Shown here: positions 1-8,607 of the stretch, in pieces
How the letters are laid out: each line of letters begins with the position of its first letter
Numbering within the stretch: the first letter of the stretch is position 1
Assembly (NCBI RefSeq): GCF_014205055.1
Contig: NZ_JACHMS010000001.1
Location: 2,046,001-2,110,000, forward strand
DNA length: 64,000 nucleotides
Source: Streptomyces luteogriseus
GTDB taxonomy: Bacteria; Actinomycetota; Actinomycetes; Streptomycetales; Streptomycetaceae
Reading direction: 5' to 3'
Made by a program: the position numbers and the translations under genes
The notes under the pieces: model-generated
Told to the model about the DNA's origin: nothing
Seen by the model: the letters and a program-made list of their open reading frames with translations, nothing else
Databases searched by the model: none

Positions 1-2543
1 GCGCCGTCCGGTGTCACGCCGGACGGAGGGCCGCTGAGCGGGCGGACCTTGACGGGGGCACCGGGGCCCTCGCGGGTCAGCTCCACTGCGGCGCGCACCG
101 GGCGCCCCGCGCCGTCCGACGCGACCGCCGGACCCAGCACCACGGCCCGGTCCGTCCCGGCGTTGTCCAGCAACTCGGACGCCTGCTGCGACCCCTCCCC
201 CGGCGGCGGGCCTTCCGAGACGACGACGGTCAGCGGGGGTGCCTTCGCGGCTGCGGGATCGCCGGAGTCCGCGTACGTGCCGGTGGTGCTCGCCTTCGGT
301 GGATCCGGGGTCGGCGCGGTGCCGGAACCGAGCTCGCTCTCCGCGGAGTCGGACGTGGCATCGCTCTCCGACGGTGCGGCGGACTCCGGCAGGGGGGTCG
401 CGTCCGGAGACGGGGTGGTCTCCGGGGAACCGGTGCCCGCCGGTGAGGTGTCGGTCCCGGCGGAACCGGCCGTGCCGCCCGGGACACGACTGCCCTGGGC
501 CTGCGGCGCGGACGAGGACGGGGCGTTGCCGCCGGCCGAGGGAACACCACCCGCCCGGTCACCGGCACCAGGGAGGGCACCAGAACCGGCGCCGGATCCG
601 GCGCCGGAAGGAGACCCAGCACCCGTACCCGAAGCCGCCGCACCGGCTCCGGTACCCGCACCCGATCCCGCGACGGAACCAACACCAGAGCCAACACCGG
701 CACCAGAATCGACAGCGGCACCGGAACCGGCACCAGGCGCCGCCGAGACACCGGCGCCGTCCGGTTCCGCCGACCCACCCCTTCCCGCCGTGAGCGGCGT
801 CTCCACGGTGACCGGCGTGCCGAAACTCTCCAGCGCGCGGCGGACCGCGTCCGTGTCGATCTCGGCGGCCGGGCCGTTCCCCGCCGGGACCACCCGGACC
901 TCGGGCCGCTGGGACAGGTCGCCGCGCAGACCGTCGCGGACGCCGATCTCGTGGCTGCCGGGCGGCTGGGAGCCGCGCAGGGAGGCGAGGTCGCGCAGGG
1001 CCTGCTCGCGCGCCTCGGCTGAACCGTGGTGGACCTGCTGCCACAGCTGGTTCTCCGCGGCGGTCACGGGCAGGGTGCCCGGGGAGTACGGCGGCGGAGC
1101 GGGGCTCGTGTACGGCGGCGGGTTCACCGCGGAGTAGGGCGGGGGCGACTGGCTGCCGATGCTGCCGACCGAGCCGGGGTCCTGCTCTGCGAGGGGCGGG
1201 GGCAGGGGCTCGGGGGAACCCGCGCCGCCCGTCGTGTCCGGGTGGGCGGCGCTGTCGGCGCCCGGCGTGTCCGAGGACTGCGCGCGGTCGGTGCCGGTGG
1301 AGACCGTGGGAGGCGGCTGGTTGCGCAACTTGTCGATGGCGTGCCGCAGTTCGGCGCCGGTGTTCTGGGCGGTTCCGGTGAGCCCGGCCTCGACCTGGCT
1401 GCTGAGGCCCGCGCCGACGAAAGTGGACCAGCTGGTGGACCAGTCCCCGTCGAAGGCACCCTTGATGAGGATCTCCGCGAGGGCCTCGCCGGCACCGGCG
1501 GCGAGGAAGTCGGCCGTCCCCTTCAGCCCGTAGTGTCCGGCCAGCGCGCCCGGACGGTCGGCGTTGTTCCGCAGGAGCAGGTTGTTCCGCCACAGGTCGG
1601 GGTTGTTCCGGAAGGACAGCGGGTTGTTGTTCCGGAAGGTGATCGGCGTGTTCGTCCCCGGGGTGGGACCGTTGCCGTACGGGGTGGGGTCGGGACGGTT
1701 GTCCGGGCCGTTGGGGTTCGGGGTGGGGTCGGGGTCCGGCCGGGAGCCCGGGCCCTTGTTCTTGAACTCCGGGTCCGGGATGTCGCGCAGGCTGGGGTTC
1801 TTCTTGAAGTCGAGGTCCGGACTGTTCTTCAGGAAGTTGTTGTCGTAGCCCTTGACGAGCCTCTTGGCGAAGTCGTCGAAGATGCTGGTGAGCCCGCCCG
1901 CCGCGGCGCCGAACGCGGCGGACTTGCCGACGTCGCCCCAGTCGATGCCGTCCGGGCGGCGGCCCTGCGGGGCGAAGTTCATCATCGCCAACCGCACCGC
2001 CAGCGTGGTGAACGCCTCGGCGAACGCCTCGGTCAGCGAGGGTGCCAGGTGCAACCGCTGGAGCAGATGGGTGAGCGTGGTCAGGATCATGAAGCGGCTG
2101 CGCAGCTTGGCCATCATGATCTGGCTGGCGGAGGCGCCGCCGGTGAAGAAGGACATCGCCAGGTAGATGGCGATCTCGATCAGCAGCCGGATCACCTCGG
2201 CGATCACCTGCCACTTGGACTCCATGATGTCCATGGAGGTCTTGCGGCGGCCCTCGGCGATCTTGTCCAGCTGCTCGGCGAACTCGCGCAGGTAATTCTT
2301 GCCGCCGTCGTCGATGAGCATGCCCATCGCCCTGGCATACGACTTGGACAGGTCGTCCGGCATGACCTCGGCGATGTCGTGGATCGACTTGTCGATCAGC
2401 GAGGACATCCTGTCGAGCTTGCGGCCCAGCCCCGAGTAGGGCCGGCGGCTCTCGTACGCCAGGTCCTCGTCGGCGTCGATGAGCCTCTCCCCGGTCAGGA
2501 TGAAGATCATCGCGTTGACCTCGGGCGACGGCTTGATGCTCAT
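1..2543 (-). CDS. WXG100-like-domain large protein, probable type VII secreted toxin, C-terminus outside window
   Basis: The reading frame is open from an ATG at 2543 to the left edge, at least 847 residues, with no stop seen. The N-terminal ~200 residues are helical with a hydrophobic stretch near residues 130-150 (IEIAIYLAMSFFTGGAS), as in the WXG100-like N-terminal domains of actinobacterial polymorphic toxins. Residues ~270-330 are Asn/Asp/Pro-rich, ~465-490 carry three PPPY motifs, and ~590-770 are a low-complexity Gly/Ala/Ser/Pro linker. After the linker the sequence becomes ordered again (LTVVVSEGPPPG onwards). A catalytic toxin domain, if present, would lie beyond the window. It is the last visible gene of the esx operon, 80 bases after a WXG100-like gene. 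Substrate status is inferred from architecture and position; no toxin family can be named. Confidence 0.7.
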   Translation of the reverse strand, partial: MSIKPSPEVNAMIFILTGERLIDADEDLAYESRRPYSGLGRKLDRMSSLIDKSIHDIAEVMPDDLSKSYARAMGMLIDDGGKNYLREFAEQLDKIAEGRRKTSMDIMESKWQVIAEVIRLLIEIAIYLAMSFFTGGASASQIMMAKLRSRFMILTTLTHLLQRLHLAPSLTEAFAEAFTTLAVRLAMMNFAPQGRRPDGIDWGDVGKSAAFGAAAGGLTSIFDDFAKRLVKGYDNNFLKNSPDLDFKKNPSLRDIPDPEFKNKGPGSRPDPDPTPNPNGPDNRPDPTPYGNGPTPGTNTPITFRNNNPLSFRNNPDLWRNNLLLRNNADRPGALAGHYGLKGTADFLAAGAGEALAEILIKGAFDGDWSTSWSTFVGAGLSSQVEAGLTGTAQNTGAELRHAIDKLRNQPPPTVSTGTDRAQSSDTPGADSAAHPDTTGGAGSPEPLPPPLAEQDPGSVGSIGSQSPPPYSAVNPPPYTSPAPPPYSPGTLPVTAAENQLWQQVHHGSAEAREQALRDLASLRGSQPPGSHEIGVRDGLRGDLSQRPEVRVVPAGNGPAAEIDTDAVRRALESFGTPVTVETPLTAGRGGSAEPDGAGVSAAPGAGSGAAVDSGAGVGSGVGSVAGSGAGTGAGAAASGTGAGSPSGAGSGAGSGALPGAGDRAGGVPSAGGNAPSSSAPQAQGSRVPGGTAGSAGTDTSPAGTGSPETTPSPDATPLPESAAPSESDATSDSAESELGSGTAPTPDPPKASTTGTYADSGDPAAAKAPPLTVVVSEGPPPGEGSQQASELLDNAGTDRAVVLGPAVASDGAGRPVRAAVELTREGPGAPVKVRPLSGPPSGVTPDG

Positions 2544-2624
2544 CGCAGGCCGTCCCGGGGGCCGTCGGGGCAGGGCACGGCGGCCGCTCCCGGCAGGGCG
2601 TGGGAGCGGCCGTGGATGCGGAGG

Positions 2625-3002
2625 TCAGCGGCGGCCATGCCCGCCCGGGCCGCCGTCGCCGTTCAGGCCGTGGGTGTCGAGGACGCTGTTGTTCCGCTCG
2701 ATCTCCTCGATGTTGCGGTCGCGGGTGGTCTTCATCATCCGGACCTGCGCCACCGTGGCGTCGGTGATCTCCACCAGGGCGTCGCGGAACGACATCATGG
2801 TCTCCTTGGTGGTCTGCCGTTCCTTCTGCTCCTGCGGCTTGGCCTTCTCCGCGAACTCGCCCTCATTGCCGGGCCACGAGACCGTCGGGGCCAGTTCGTC
2901 GAGGAACTCCTCGGTCATGCTCCTGGCCAGGGAGCCGATCTCCTCCAGCTGCCCTGCCAGGGCCTCGATGCGGTGCGGGTCGACGTAGTAGCGCTGTCCC
3001 AT
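2625..3002 (-). CDS. WXG100-like type VII secretion protein
   Basis: A protein of 125 residues, mostly helical, starting MGQRYYVDPHRIEAL. A long first helix, a turn with W-P-G-N near residue 44, and a second charged helix give the helix-turn-helix hairpin of WXG100 proteins; the motif reads WPG rather than WxG at its usual place. The C-terminus ends in a Gly/His-rich tail. It starts 2 bases after the stop of the YbaB-like gene, so it is probably translationally coupled, and it precedes the large toxin-like gene. In such loci small proteins of this kind often act as a dedicated partner or chaperone for the next gene's product; that role is inferred here. Confidence 0.7.
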   Translation of the reverse strand: MGQRYYVDPHRIEALAGQLEEIGSLARSMTEEFLDELAPTVSWPGNEGEFAEKAKPQEQKERQTTKETMMSFRDALVEITDATVAQVRMMKTTRDRNIEEIERNNSVLDTHGLNGDGGPGGHGRR

Positions 3003-3004
3003 CG

Positions 3005-3457
3005 TCAGTCCTCCCCGTCCTCGCCGAGCGCGTCCCGCCAGGCCGGGGTGGCCGGGTCGCCGTGCGCCTTGTCGTCGTCCTCCCGCAGGACCTCGGGGCC
3101 GAAGATGCGCTCCCAGTCCAGCTCGAAGCCCTTGAGTTCCGGTACGCCGCTGCTGGGTTCGGTGAAGGGCGCCATCGCCTTCATCACGTGCCGGTTCATC
3201 TTCAGACGCGCCGCGCTCGCCGCCTCCAGGACGCTGGCGGCCAGCTCCTGGGGGGACATGTCGCGGTACTTGTGGTCCAGGAACTCGATGCCGGTCAGCT
3301 CGCCCTGGGGGCCCACGGTGGCGCGGACCGCGCGGTCGGAGGACTGCACCGCGAACGACGCCTGACGCAGCTCGCGTTCGGTGCGCGCGACCGCCTCCTG
3401 AGCGGCGTGGAGTTCGGCCATCGCCTTCTCCAAGCGCTTCTCCAGCGGCTCTGTCAC
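3005..3457 (-). CDS. YbaB/EbfC-family nucleoid-associated-like protein
   Basis: I chose the GTG at 3457 because GGAG sits 5 bases upstream and the sequence before it loses protein character. The 150-residue product has an N-terminal coiled-coil helix (residues 1-35), then the YbaB core with ATVGPQGELTGIEF (strand-turn-strand) and a long helix from MSPQELAAS, which is the family pattern. The last 45 residues are an acidic extension beyond the ~105-residue YbaB core. YbaB/EbfC proteins form tweezer-like dimers that bind DNA. Copies embedded in actinobacterial ESX-type loci are common, and their role in secretion is unknown. The gene lies between the 1215-residue repeat protein and the WXG100-like gene. 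Confidence 0.75.
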   Translation of the reverse strand: MTEPLEKRLEKAMAELHAAQEAVARTERELRQASFAVQSSDRAVRATVGPQGELTGIEFLDHKYRDMSPQELAASVLEAASAARLKMNRHVMKAMAPFTEPSSGVPELKGFELDWERIFGPEVLREDDDKAHGDPATPAWRDALGEDGED

Positions 3458-3596
3458 TCCCGCTCCGCCCTTCCGTGTCGGACCCCCGTGTGTGCCGTTG
3501 GACCCGGCACCCGGGGCGTGAACTGCTGTGCTGATCTTGCCTGGTGAGGGCGGAGCGGGGAAAGCCGGGTCCGGTGCCCGCGGGGTGTCACCGTGC

Positions 3597-6500
3597 TCAC
3601 CGCCCGATGACGGCCGGGTTGCCGCCCTCCTCGGTGCCCCACACGTCCACGTCCTCTTCCAGGTAGCCGGCGGAGCTGGTGGACCTGTTGTCCTGCTCCG
3701 CCTCCCGCTCCGGTGAGTCGCCGCCGGTGGTCGCCACCCGGGAGGCCGGTGCGAGGAAGGTGTCGTTGTCCTCCTGCCGGTGCCACGGGTTGCGCCGTCG
3801 GCGGTTGCGGCGTTCGCTCTCCTCCACGGCGTCGACGAGGACGGCGCGCACCCGCTCGCCGTTGCCCTTCTCGCCGCCCGCGCCGGCGCCCATACCGCCC
3901 ATGCCGCCCATGGGCATGCCGGGGGTGCCGGGCGTCCCGGGAGCGCCGGGGGTACCGGGGGTGCCGGCCCCGGCGGTCGACTGGAGGGGGGAACCCGACT
4001 GGTTCGTGGCGCTGTCGGACAGCGGAGCGACACCGTTCGTGGCGGTGACCTCCGGGGAGAGGGCGCCCGCCCCGGACAGGCCGCCGCCGGCTCCCCCGCT
4101 GCTCGCGCCGCCGCCTCCGCCCCCGCCGAGACCCAGCTCGGAGAACGGCACGTCCCGGCTCGTGACGCCGTCGCGGCCGGTCCGGTCGAGGTCGTCGAGC
4201 AGGTCCGATACGTCCTTGCCGCCGGAGGAGTCGAGGTCGCGCAGGTCGGTCTTCTCGGTGTTGCCCTGCGGGTCGGTGATCGTGGCGATGCCGGTGTCGG
4301 GGTCGATGACCTGCTTGCTGCCGTCGGGGAAGGTGGTGGTCAGACGGCCGTCGTCGAGGAAGGTCTGTGAGCCGTCCGGGTTGGTCACCTTCGCGCCGTG
4401 GGTGAGGTCGGTGACCGTGGTGGTGCCGTCCGGGCGGGTGGTGGTGAGCATGCCGTTGTCGGGGTCGAAGGTGGCCTTGCCGCCATCCGCGAAGGTGGTG
4501 GTGAAGTCGCCGTCGTCGTAGGCGGTGTGGCCGCCCGTCGGGGTCTCCAGGCCGTCTGCCCGGCCGCTGTTGAGGTCTCCGAGGTCGCCCAGGTCGCCGA
4601 TCGACTCGGTCGGCAGGTCGGAGTTCAGGTCGCCCAGATTTCCCAGGTCGCCGAGGGAATTGCCGCCGTTGAGGTTGCCCAGGTTGCCGAGGTTCTCGGT
4701 GACGGTCCTGCCGTCGGGGTCGGTGGTGGTGGTCCGGCCGGTCGCGGGGTCGACCTTCTGGACCGTGCCGTCCGGGAAGGTGGTGGTCAGCTTGCCGTCG
4801 TCGCCCAGCGACGTCACCGAGCCGTCCGGGTTCGTCACCTTCACACCGTCGCCCAGGTTCTGCGTGGTGACCGAGCCGTCCGGGTGAGTCGTGGTGAGCA
4901 CCCCGTTGTCCGGGTCGAAGCTGGTGCCGCCGCCGTCCGGGAGGTCGGTGGTCACGTCTCCGCCGCTGGTCAGCTGGGTGCTGCCGCCGGTCGGGGTGTC
5001 GAGCACGCCGTCGCCGCCGAGGCTGCCGTTGAGGTTGCCCAGGTTGCCGAGGTTCTCGGTGACGGTCCTGCCGTCGGGGTCGGTGGTGGTGGTCCGGCCG
5101 GTCGCGGGGTCGACCTTCTGGACCGTGCCGTCCGGGAAGGTGGTGGTCAGCTTGCCGTCGTCGCCCAGCGACGTCACCGAGCCGTCCGGGTTCGTCACCT
5201 TCACACCGTCGCCCAGGTTCTGCGTGGTGACCGAGCCGTCCGGGTGAGTCGTGGTGAGCACCCCGTTGTCCGGGTCGAAGCTGGTGCCGCTGCCGTCCGG
5301 GAAGGCGGTGGTGAGCTTGCCGTCGTCGAGCCGGGTGCTGCCGCCGGTCGGGGTCTTGAGGGAGCCGCCGGTGCCGTTCAGGTTGCCGAGGCTGCCGAGG
5401 TTCTGGTTGATCGCGTCGTTGACGGAATTGTCCGTCCCGCCCCGGGCGTTGTTCAGGCCGCCGAGGCTGCCGAGGTTCTGGACGTTCGGGACCGGGCCCA
5501 GGGGGCCCTGCTCACCGGAGCCGCCCAGCGCGTTCACGTCGTTGAGGTCGCCGGGGCTCTCGGTGGTGAACGCCCTCTGGTTGAGCAGGTCGTCGAGGCC
5601 GTTCAGGTTCTGCTCGCCGACCCCGTTGGGATCGTTGAGGCCGCCCAGACTGTCCTCCAGGCTCGCCCGCTGTTCCTCGGCCTCACGCTCGGCCTCCTTG
5701 CGCAGCTCGTCCTGGTACTTCTTGTCTTCCTCCCGCTGCCGGTCCTGTTCCTCCCGCAGCTCGTCCTGGTACTTCTTGTCCTCCTCCCGCTGCCGGTTCT
5801 GCTCCTCCCGCAGCTCGTCCTGATACTTCTTGTCCTCCTCCCGCTGCCGGTTCTGCTCCTCCCGCAGCTCGTCCTGATACTTCTTGTCCTCCTCCCGCTG
5901 CCGGTTCTGCTCCTCCCGCAGCTCGTCCTGATACTTCTTGTTCTCCTCGTTCTGCCGGTTGATCTCGTCCTTTTCCTCCTTCAGCTTCCGCTTCTCGTAC
6001 TCCTCGGAGGCCGTGCTGGTGGACTTCGGCTCGGGGATGTTCCCCGAGAAGTCCTTGCCCAGGTCGAGGAAGTGGTTGTTCAGCGTGGACTGCACCTTGG
6101 CCGCCGGCTCGCCCAGGTACTTGTCGACACCCCGGTTCCAGATCTTCACGGCCTTGTCGCCGACCTTCGCCCAGTTCGCGACGTCGGTGAGGTCCCCGTA
6201 CTCGGGGTGCACCTGCGTGAACCCCTCCTTCGGGCTGTGGTAGACCCTCGTGCTGTAGCGCGTGCTGGACGCCTTGATGTCCGTCTTCATGACGTTGTTG
6301 TCGTTGACCCACTGGGCGAGCTCGTCCAGGACGTAGCGCAGCACCCGGTGCGGGTCGTAGTAGGGGGACTTGGCCCACGCGAGCCACGCGTTCAGCAGTT
6401 CCCTGGCCGCCTCCTCCAGGTACGTGCGGCCCAGGGACAGGGCACGCGAGTACACCGTGGCGCCGGCACCGGTGTTGTCGCCGGTGACGGCCGTGTTGAA

Positions 6501-7244
6501 GGTCTCGACGTAACTGTCGTAGTTCTCGCGGATCTTCTTCAGCAGGCTGCGGAAGACCTCCGCCGCCTCGCCCTTCCAGCTCGCGTCGTCCCGGCCGAAC
6601 CGGTCCTCCCAGTCCTTCAGCACCGGCGCGTAGTCCTTGAAGAACTTGGCCGCGAAGTCGAAGGACTCGCCGGTGCGGGTGAACGAGCTCAGGTCCACCA
6701 CGTCGGCGCCGGGCACACCCAGGTTGCTGAACCGGGCGTTCTGGGTGTTGCCGGTCAGCAGTTCCAGGAGCGCAGCCCGCGGCCCGTTCATGTACCGGGC
6801 GAGCGGGATGGTGCTCATCTTGTCCTTGTTGTAGTCCGTGAACTCGTTGCCCTCACGGACCTGGACGTCGTTGACGTTGTCGGAGCCGGGTTCGGCGAAG
6901 ACGACCTCGTCGCCGACCTTGACGCGGCCCTCGAAGACGATCCGGGCCTGCATGATCGAGCTCTTCTTGCCGCCGTTGAAGAACCAGATGTCGTAGTCCT
7001 CGCCCTTGTTCGTCAGGAAGCCGGAATCCTTGACGAGCAGGCCGAGGCCGCGCTCCTTGATGTCCATCCGGAAGAGCTTGCCGCCGTGGTCGGAGCGGAG
7101 CGTGTCGAAGACGGTGTTCCGGTCCGGCACGGGATAGCCGGTGATGTGGGTGACCAGAGTGGCCCAGGTGTCGGACGACGAGTCGGTCCGGCTGTTCATG
7201 TCGGAGATGTATGTACCGGATGTGGGGTCGTACCGCTCGGGCAC
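3597..7244 (-). CDS. 1215-residue repeat protein of the type VII secretion locus
   Basis: Start is a GTG at 7244 with AAAGGG 7 bases upstream. Residues 1-~420 are globular and include SWKGEAAEVF near residue 222, a WXG-like helical turn. Residues ~425-520 are a charged coiled coil built of 17-residue repeats (KKYQDELREEQNRQREED type). Residues ~520-640 are Asn/Leu/Gly-rich (GSLGGLN, NLGNLN). Residues ~640-1010 carry beta-type repeats of the form FPDGT..DPDTG with Thr-rich strands, reminiscent of RHS/YD-like or wall-associated repeats. The C-terminus is Gly/Pro-rich with an SERRNRRRRNPWHRQ basic patch. No signal peptide or membrane segment is visible. I do not recognise an enzyme. Its position in the esx operon suggests a secreted or surface-exposed substrate; this is inferred. 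Confidence 0.75.
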   Translation of the reverse strand: MPERYDPTSGTYISDMNSRTDSSSDTWATLVTHITGYPVPDRNTVFDTLRSDHGGKLFRMDIKERGLGLLVKDSGFLTNKGEDYDIWFFNGGKKSSIMQARIVFEGRVKVGDEVVFAEPGSDNVNDVQVREGNEFTDYNKDKMSTIPLARYMNGPRAALLELLTGNTQNARFSNLGVPGADVVDLSSFTRTGESFDFAAKFFKDYAPVLKDWEDRFGRDDASWKGEAAEVFRSLLKKIRENYDSYVETFNTAVTGDNTGAGATVYSRALSLGRTYLEEAARELLNAWLAWAKSPYYDPHRVLRYVLDELAQWVNDNNVMKTDIKASSTRYSTRVYHSPKEGFTQVHPEYGDLTDVANWAKVGDKAVKIWNRGVDKYLGEPAAKVQSTLNNHFLDLGKDFSGNIPEPKSTSTASEEYEKRKLKEEKDEINRQNEENKKYQDELREEQNRQREEDKKYQDELREEQNRQREEDKKYQDELREEQNRQREEDKKYQDELREEQDRQREEDKKYQDELRKEAEREAEEQRASLEDSLGGLNDPNGVGEQNLNGLDDLLNQRAFTTESPGDLNDVNALGGSGEQGPLGPVPNVQNLGSLGGLNNARGGTDNSVNDAINQNLGSLGNLNGTGGSLKTPTGGSTRLDDGKLTTAFPDGSGTSFDPDNGVLTTTHPDGSVTTQNLGDGVKVTNPDGSVTSLGDDGKLTTTFPDGTVQKVDPATGRTTTTDPDGRTVTENLGNLGNLNGSLGGDGVLDTPTGGSTQLTSGGDVTTDLPDGGGTSFDPDNGVLTTTHPDGSVTTQNLGDGVKVTNPDGSVTSLGDDGKLTTTFPDGTVQKVDPATGRTTTTDPDGRTVTENLGNLGNLNGGNSLGDLGNLGDLNSDLPTESIGDLGDLGDLNSGRADGLETPTGGHTAYDDGDFTTTFADGGKATFDPDNGMLTTTRPDGTTTVTDLTHGAKVTNPDGSQTFLDDGRLTTTFPDGSKQVIDPDTGIATITDPQGNTEKTDLRDLDSSGGKDVSDLLDDLDRTGRDGVTSRDVPFSELGLGGGGGGGASSGGAGGGLSGAGALSPEVTATNGVAPLSDSATNQSGSPLQSTAGAGTPGTPGAPGTPGTPGMPMGGMGGMGAGAGGEKGNGERVRAVLVDAVEESERRNRRRRNPWHRQEDNDTFLAPASRVATTGGDSPEREAEQDNRSTSSAGYLEEDVDVWGTEEGGNPAVIGR
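4665..5290. repeat. Two 266-bp identical direct copies, period 360 bp
   Basis: Bases 4665-4930 and 5025-5290 match base for base over about 266 positions, including all third codon positions, then diverge. The period is 360 bases, so the frame of the 1215-residue protein is kept and each unit adds 120 residues. Identity at silent sites points to recent duplication or ongoing gene conversion. Confidence 0.9.
5700..5955. repeat. 51-bp tandem repeats encoding a 17-residue coiled-coil unit
   Basis: About five near-identical 51-base units encode the heptad-rich segment KKYQDELREEQNRQREED of the 1215-residue protein. The units differ at only a few positions (for example NRQ/DRQ). Unit number could vary between strains through slippage or recombination without breaking the frame. 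Confidence 0.85.
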
Positions 7245-7365
7245 CGGGCACCCTTTCTGGTCGGTCGTCGTCCGTGCCGGCGCACCGCGTCCTCACGCGG
7301 ATTCACAGCCGGGTCCCTGTCTCGAGGAGGTGTGCCGGGCGGCCGCAGCCCGCACGGCGCGGGGG

Positions 7366-7836
7366 TCAGTCGTCCTCGTCCGTCGTGCCGGACGTGCCGG
7401 CGGTGAGGGTGTCGACGTCCTCGAAGGTCTGCAGCAGCGTCTGCGCGTCGATGGCGTCCAGGTTCTTGTTCTTGGTCTTGTTGGCCTCTTCGATCGTGTC
7501 GGAGAGCGCCTCCTTCAACTCCTTGAACAGCTCCATCTGGTCACCGAGCAGCTTGTCGATGGCCTCGGCCGCGCCGCGGATGTCCTCGATCAGCGCCGGT
7601 CCCGAGACGAGCGGATCGGTGACCATCTTGCCTATGCGCAGGAGTTGCTGTTTCTGGTCCAGGTTGTCCGGGGTGGTGTGCCCGTCGATGAGCTGGCCGA
7701 GCGGGCGGACGCTCTTGCCGTCGCCCTGCTCGCGGTGCTTCTTCGCGGCGGTGTACACCGGCTGCACCTCGTTGTCCCGGAAGTTCTCCATCTGCTTGAG
7801 GTCGAAGTGCTTGACGTCGGCCTTCTCACCGGCCAT
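7366..7836 (-). CDS. Helical type VII locus protein, unknown function
   Basis: The ATG at 7836 is supported by AGGAG 9 bases upstream; the open frame continues further 5' but only as Arg/Pro/Gly-rich noise. The 156-residue product is strongly helical and charged (MAGEKADVKHFDLKQMEN start, acidic DEDD end) and has no signal peptide or transmembrane segment. Length and helicity fit an ESX-associated helical protein (an EspG-like chaperone or a long WXG-like substrate), but no diagnostic motif is visible. It follows the two WXG100-like genes and precedes the 1215-residue protein by 121 bases, so it is probably co-transcribed with them. Function is not assigned. Confidence 0.7.
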   Translation of the reverse strand: MAGEKADVKHFDLKQMENFRDNEVQPVYTAAKKHREQGDGKSVRPLGQLIDGHTTPDNLDQKQQLLRIGKMVTDPLVSGPALIEDIRGAAEAIDKLLGDQMELFKELKEALSDTIEEANKTKNKNLDAIDAQTLLQTFEDVDTLTAGTSGTTDEDD

Positions 7837-8196
7837 GGGACGCTCTCCTGCCGCTTGGTGCCGGAAGGGGGATGGGGGGCCGCCCGGATGGCGCCCCGCG
7901 CGACCGCGAGGCCCCGGCGGGCGCCCGCCCGGACGTGGCGTGGGCGCGCCCGCCGCCTTCCGGACGGGCGCACCGGCGCTCCGGACCCATCGGGCCCGCC
8001 GGACGCCGGGCCGCACACGCGGGGGACGCCGGGGCCGCACACCGGACGGGCATCGGCGGCCGCACCGCGGGGATGCCGGGGCCGCACACCGGGCGGACGC
8101 AGGGGACGTACGCCGGACGTACGCGGGCGATGTACGGACGGCTCCGGCAGGGCCGCCGTCGCGGCGGACCCGGGGCCCGAGCACGTCCCCGGAACC
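7837..8196. repeat. 360-base non-coding GC-rich spacer with short repeats
   Basis: No convincing gene. The stretch ~7990-8100 repeats the block GCCGGGGCCGCACACC about three times with variants. Bases 8106-8140 contain alternating GTACG steps (GACGTACGCCGGACGTACG). It separates the WXG100 gene at 8197-8505 from the helical-protein gene. Confidence 0.5.
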
Positions 8197-8505
8197 CTAA
8201 CGGGCCCGCACGCCGCCCCAGTTGTCGGCGCTGCGGCGCTCGTCCCGGGAGTGGTTGTCGTGGATCATCTGGACCAGCTCACCGTTGTCGCCGAGGAGCT
8301 GGGCCATGTTCTTGGTGGCCTGGTCCCACTCGGCCTGGACCTCACGGTACGTCTGCTGGTCCGAGCCCTCCCAGGACATGACGAGCGGCTTCAGCTCGTC
8401 CTCCAGGTTGTTGAGGGTCTTGATGATCGCCTGGGTCTGGTCCATCAGCTCCTCGACCGCGTGCCGGACCTTGCCGTACTGCACGTCGATGATGCCGTCG
8501 GCCAT
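8197..8505 (-). CDS. WXG100-family ESX protein (EsxA/EsxB type)
   Basis: A protein of 102 residues with the classic WXG100 shape: helix 1 (GKVRHAVEELMDQTQ), the turn SWEGSDQQTY giving W-E-G near residue 45, and helix 2 (EVQAEWDQATKNMAQLL). Members form helical hairpin dimers that are exported by the EccBCDE membrane complex. The C-terminus has no obvious YxxxD/E export signal, so the signal may be on its partner. RBS GAGAGGAG lies 5 bases before the ATG. It pairs with the upstream WXG100-like gene ending at 8608, and the 102-base gap between them holds a 13-base C tract on the coding strand. Confidence 0.9.
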   Translation of the reverse strand: MADGIIDVQYGKVRHAVEELMDQTQAIIKTLNNLEDELKPLVMSWEGSDQQTYREVQAEWDQATKNMAQLLGDNGELVQMIHDNHSRDERRSADNWGGVRAR

Positions 8506-8518
8506 GACGTCTCCTCTC

Positions 8519-8531
8519 GGGGGGGGGGGGG
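8519..8531. repeat. 13-base homopolymer next to an esx ribosome-binding site
   Basis: Thirteen consecutive G on the plus strand (C on the coding strand) end 13 bases upstream of the ATG of the WXG100 gene and directly abut its GAGAGGAG ribosome-binding site. A second run of 8 G lies at 8596-8603. Tracts of this length are prone to slippage. Confidence 0.85.
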
Positions 8532-8607
8532 CCGGGCGTGCAGCCCGGCGGAACTCACGGGGTACGGCCTCGCCGGAAGGGGGCCGGTGCCGCGCGGGGG
8601 GGGTGGG

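Noticed and set aside
1026..3365. Plus-strand open frame of 779 residues opposite the toxin-like and YbaB-like genes
   Set aside because: Composition is Gly/Arg/Val-rich without domains, and the minus-strand genes have the third-position GC signature and ribosome-binding sites.
4398..7406. Plus-strand open frame of 1002 residues
   Set aside because: It is the antisense of the 1215-residue repeat protein; its repeats mirror that gene's repeats.
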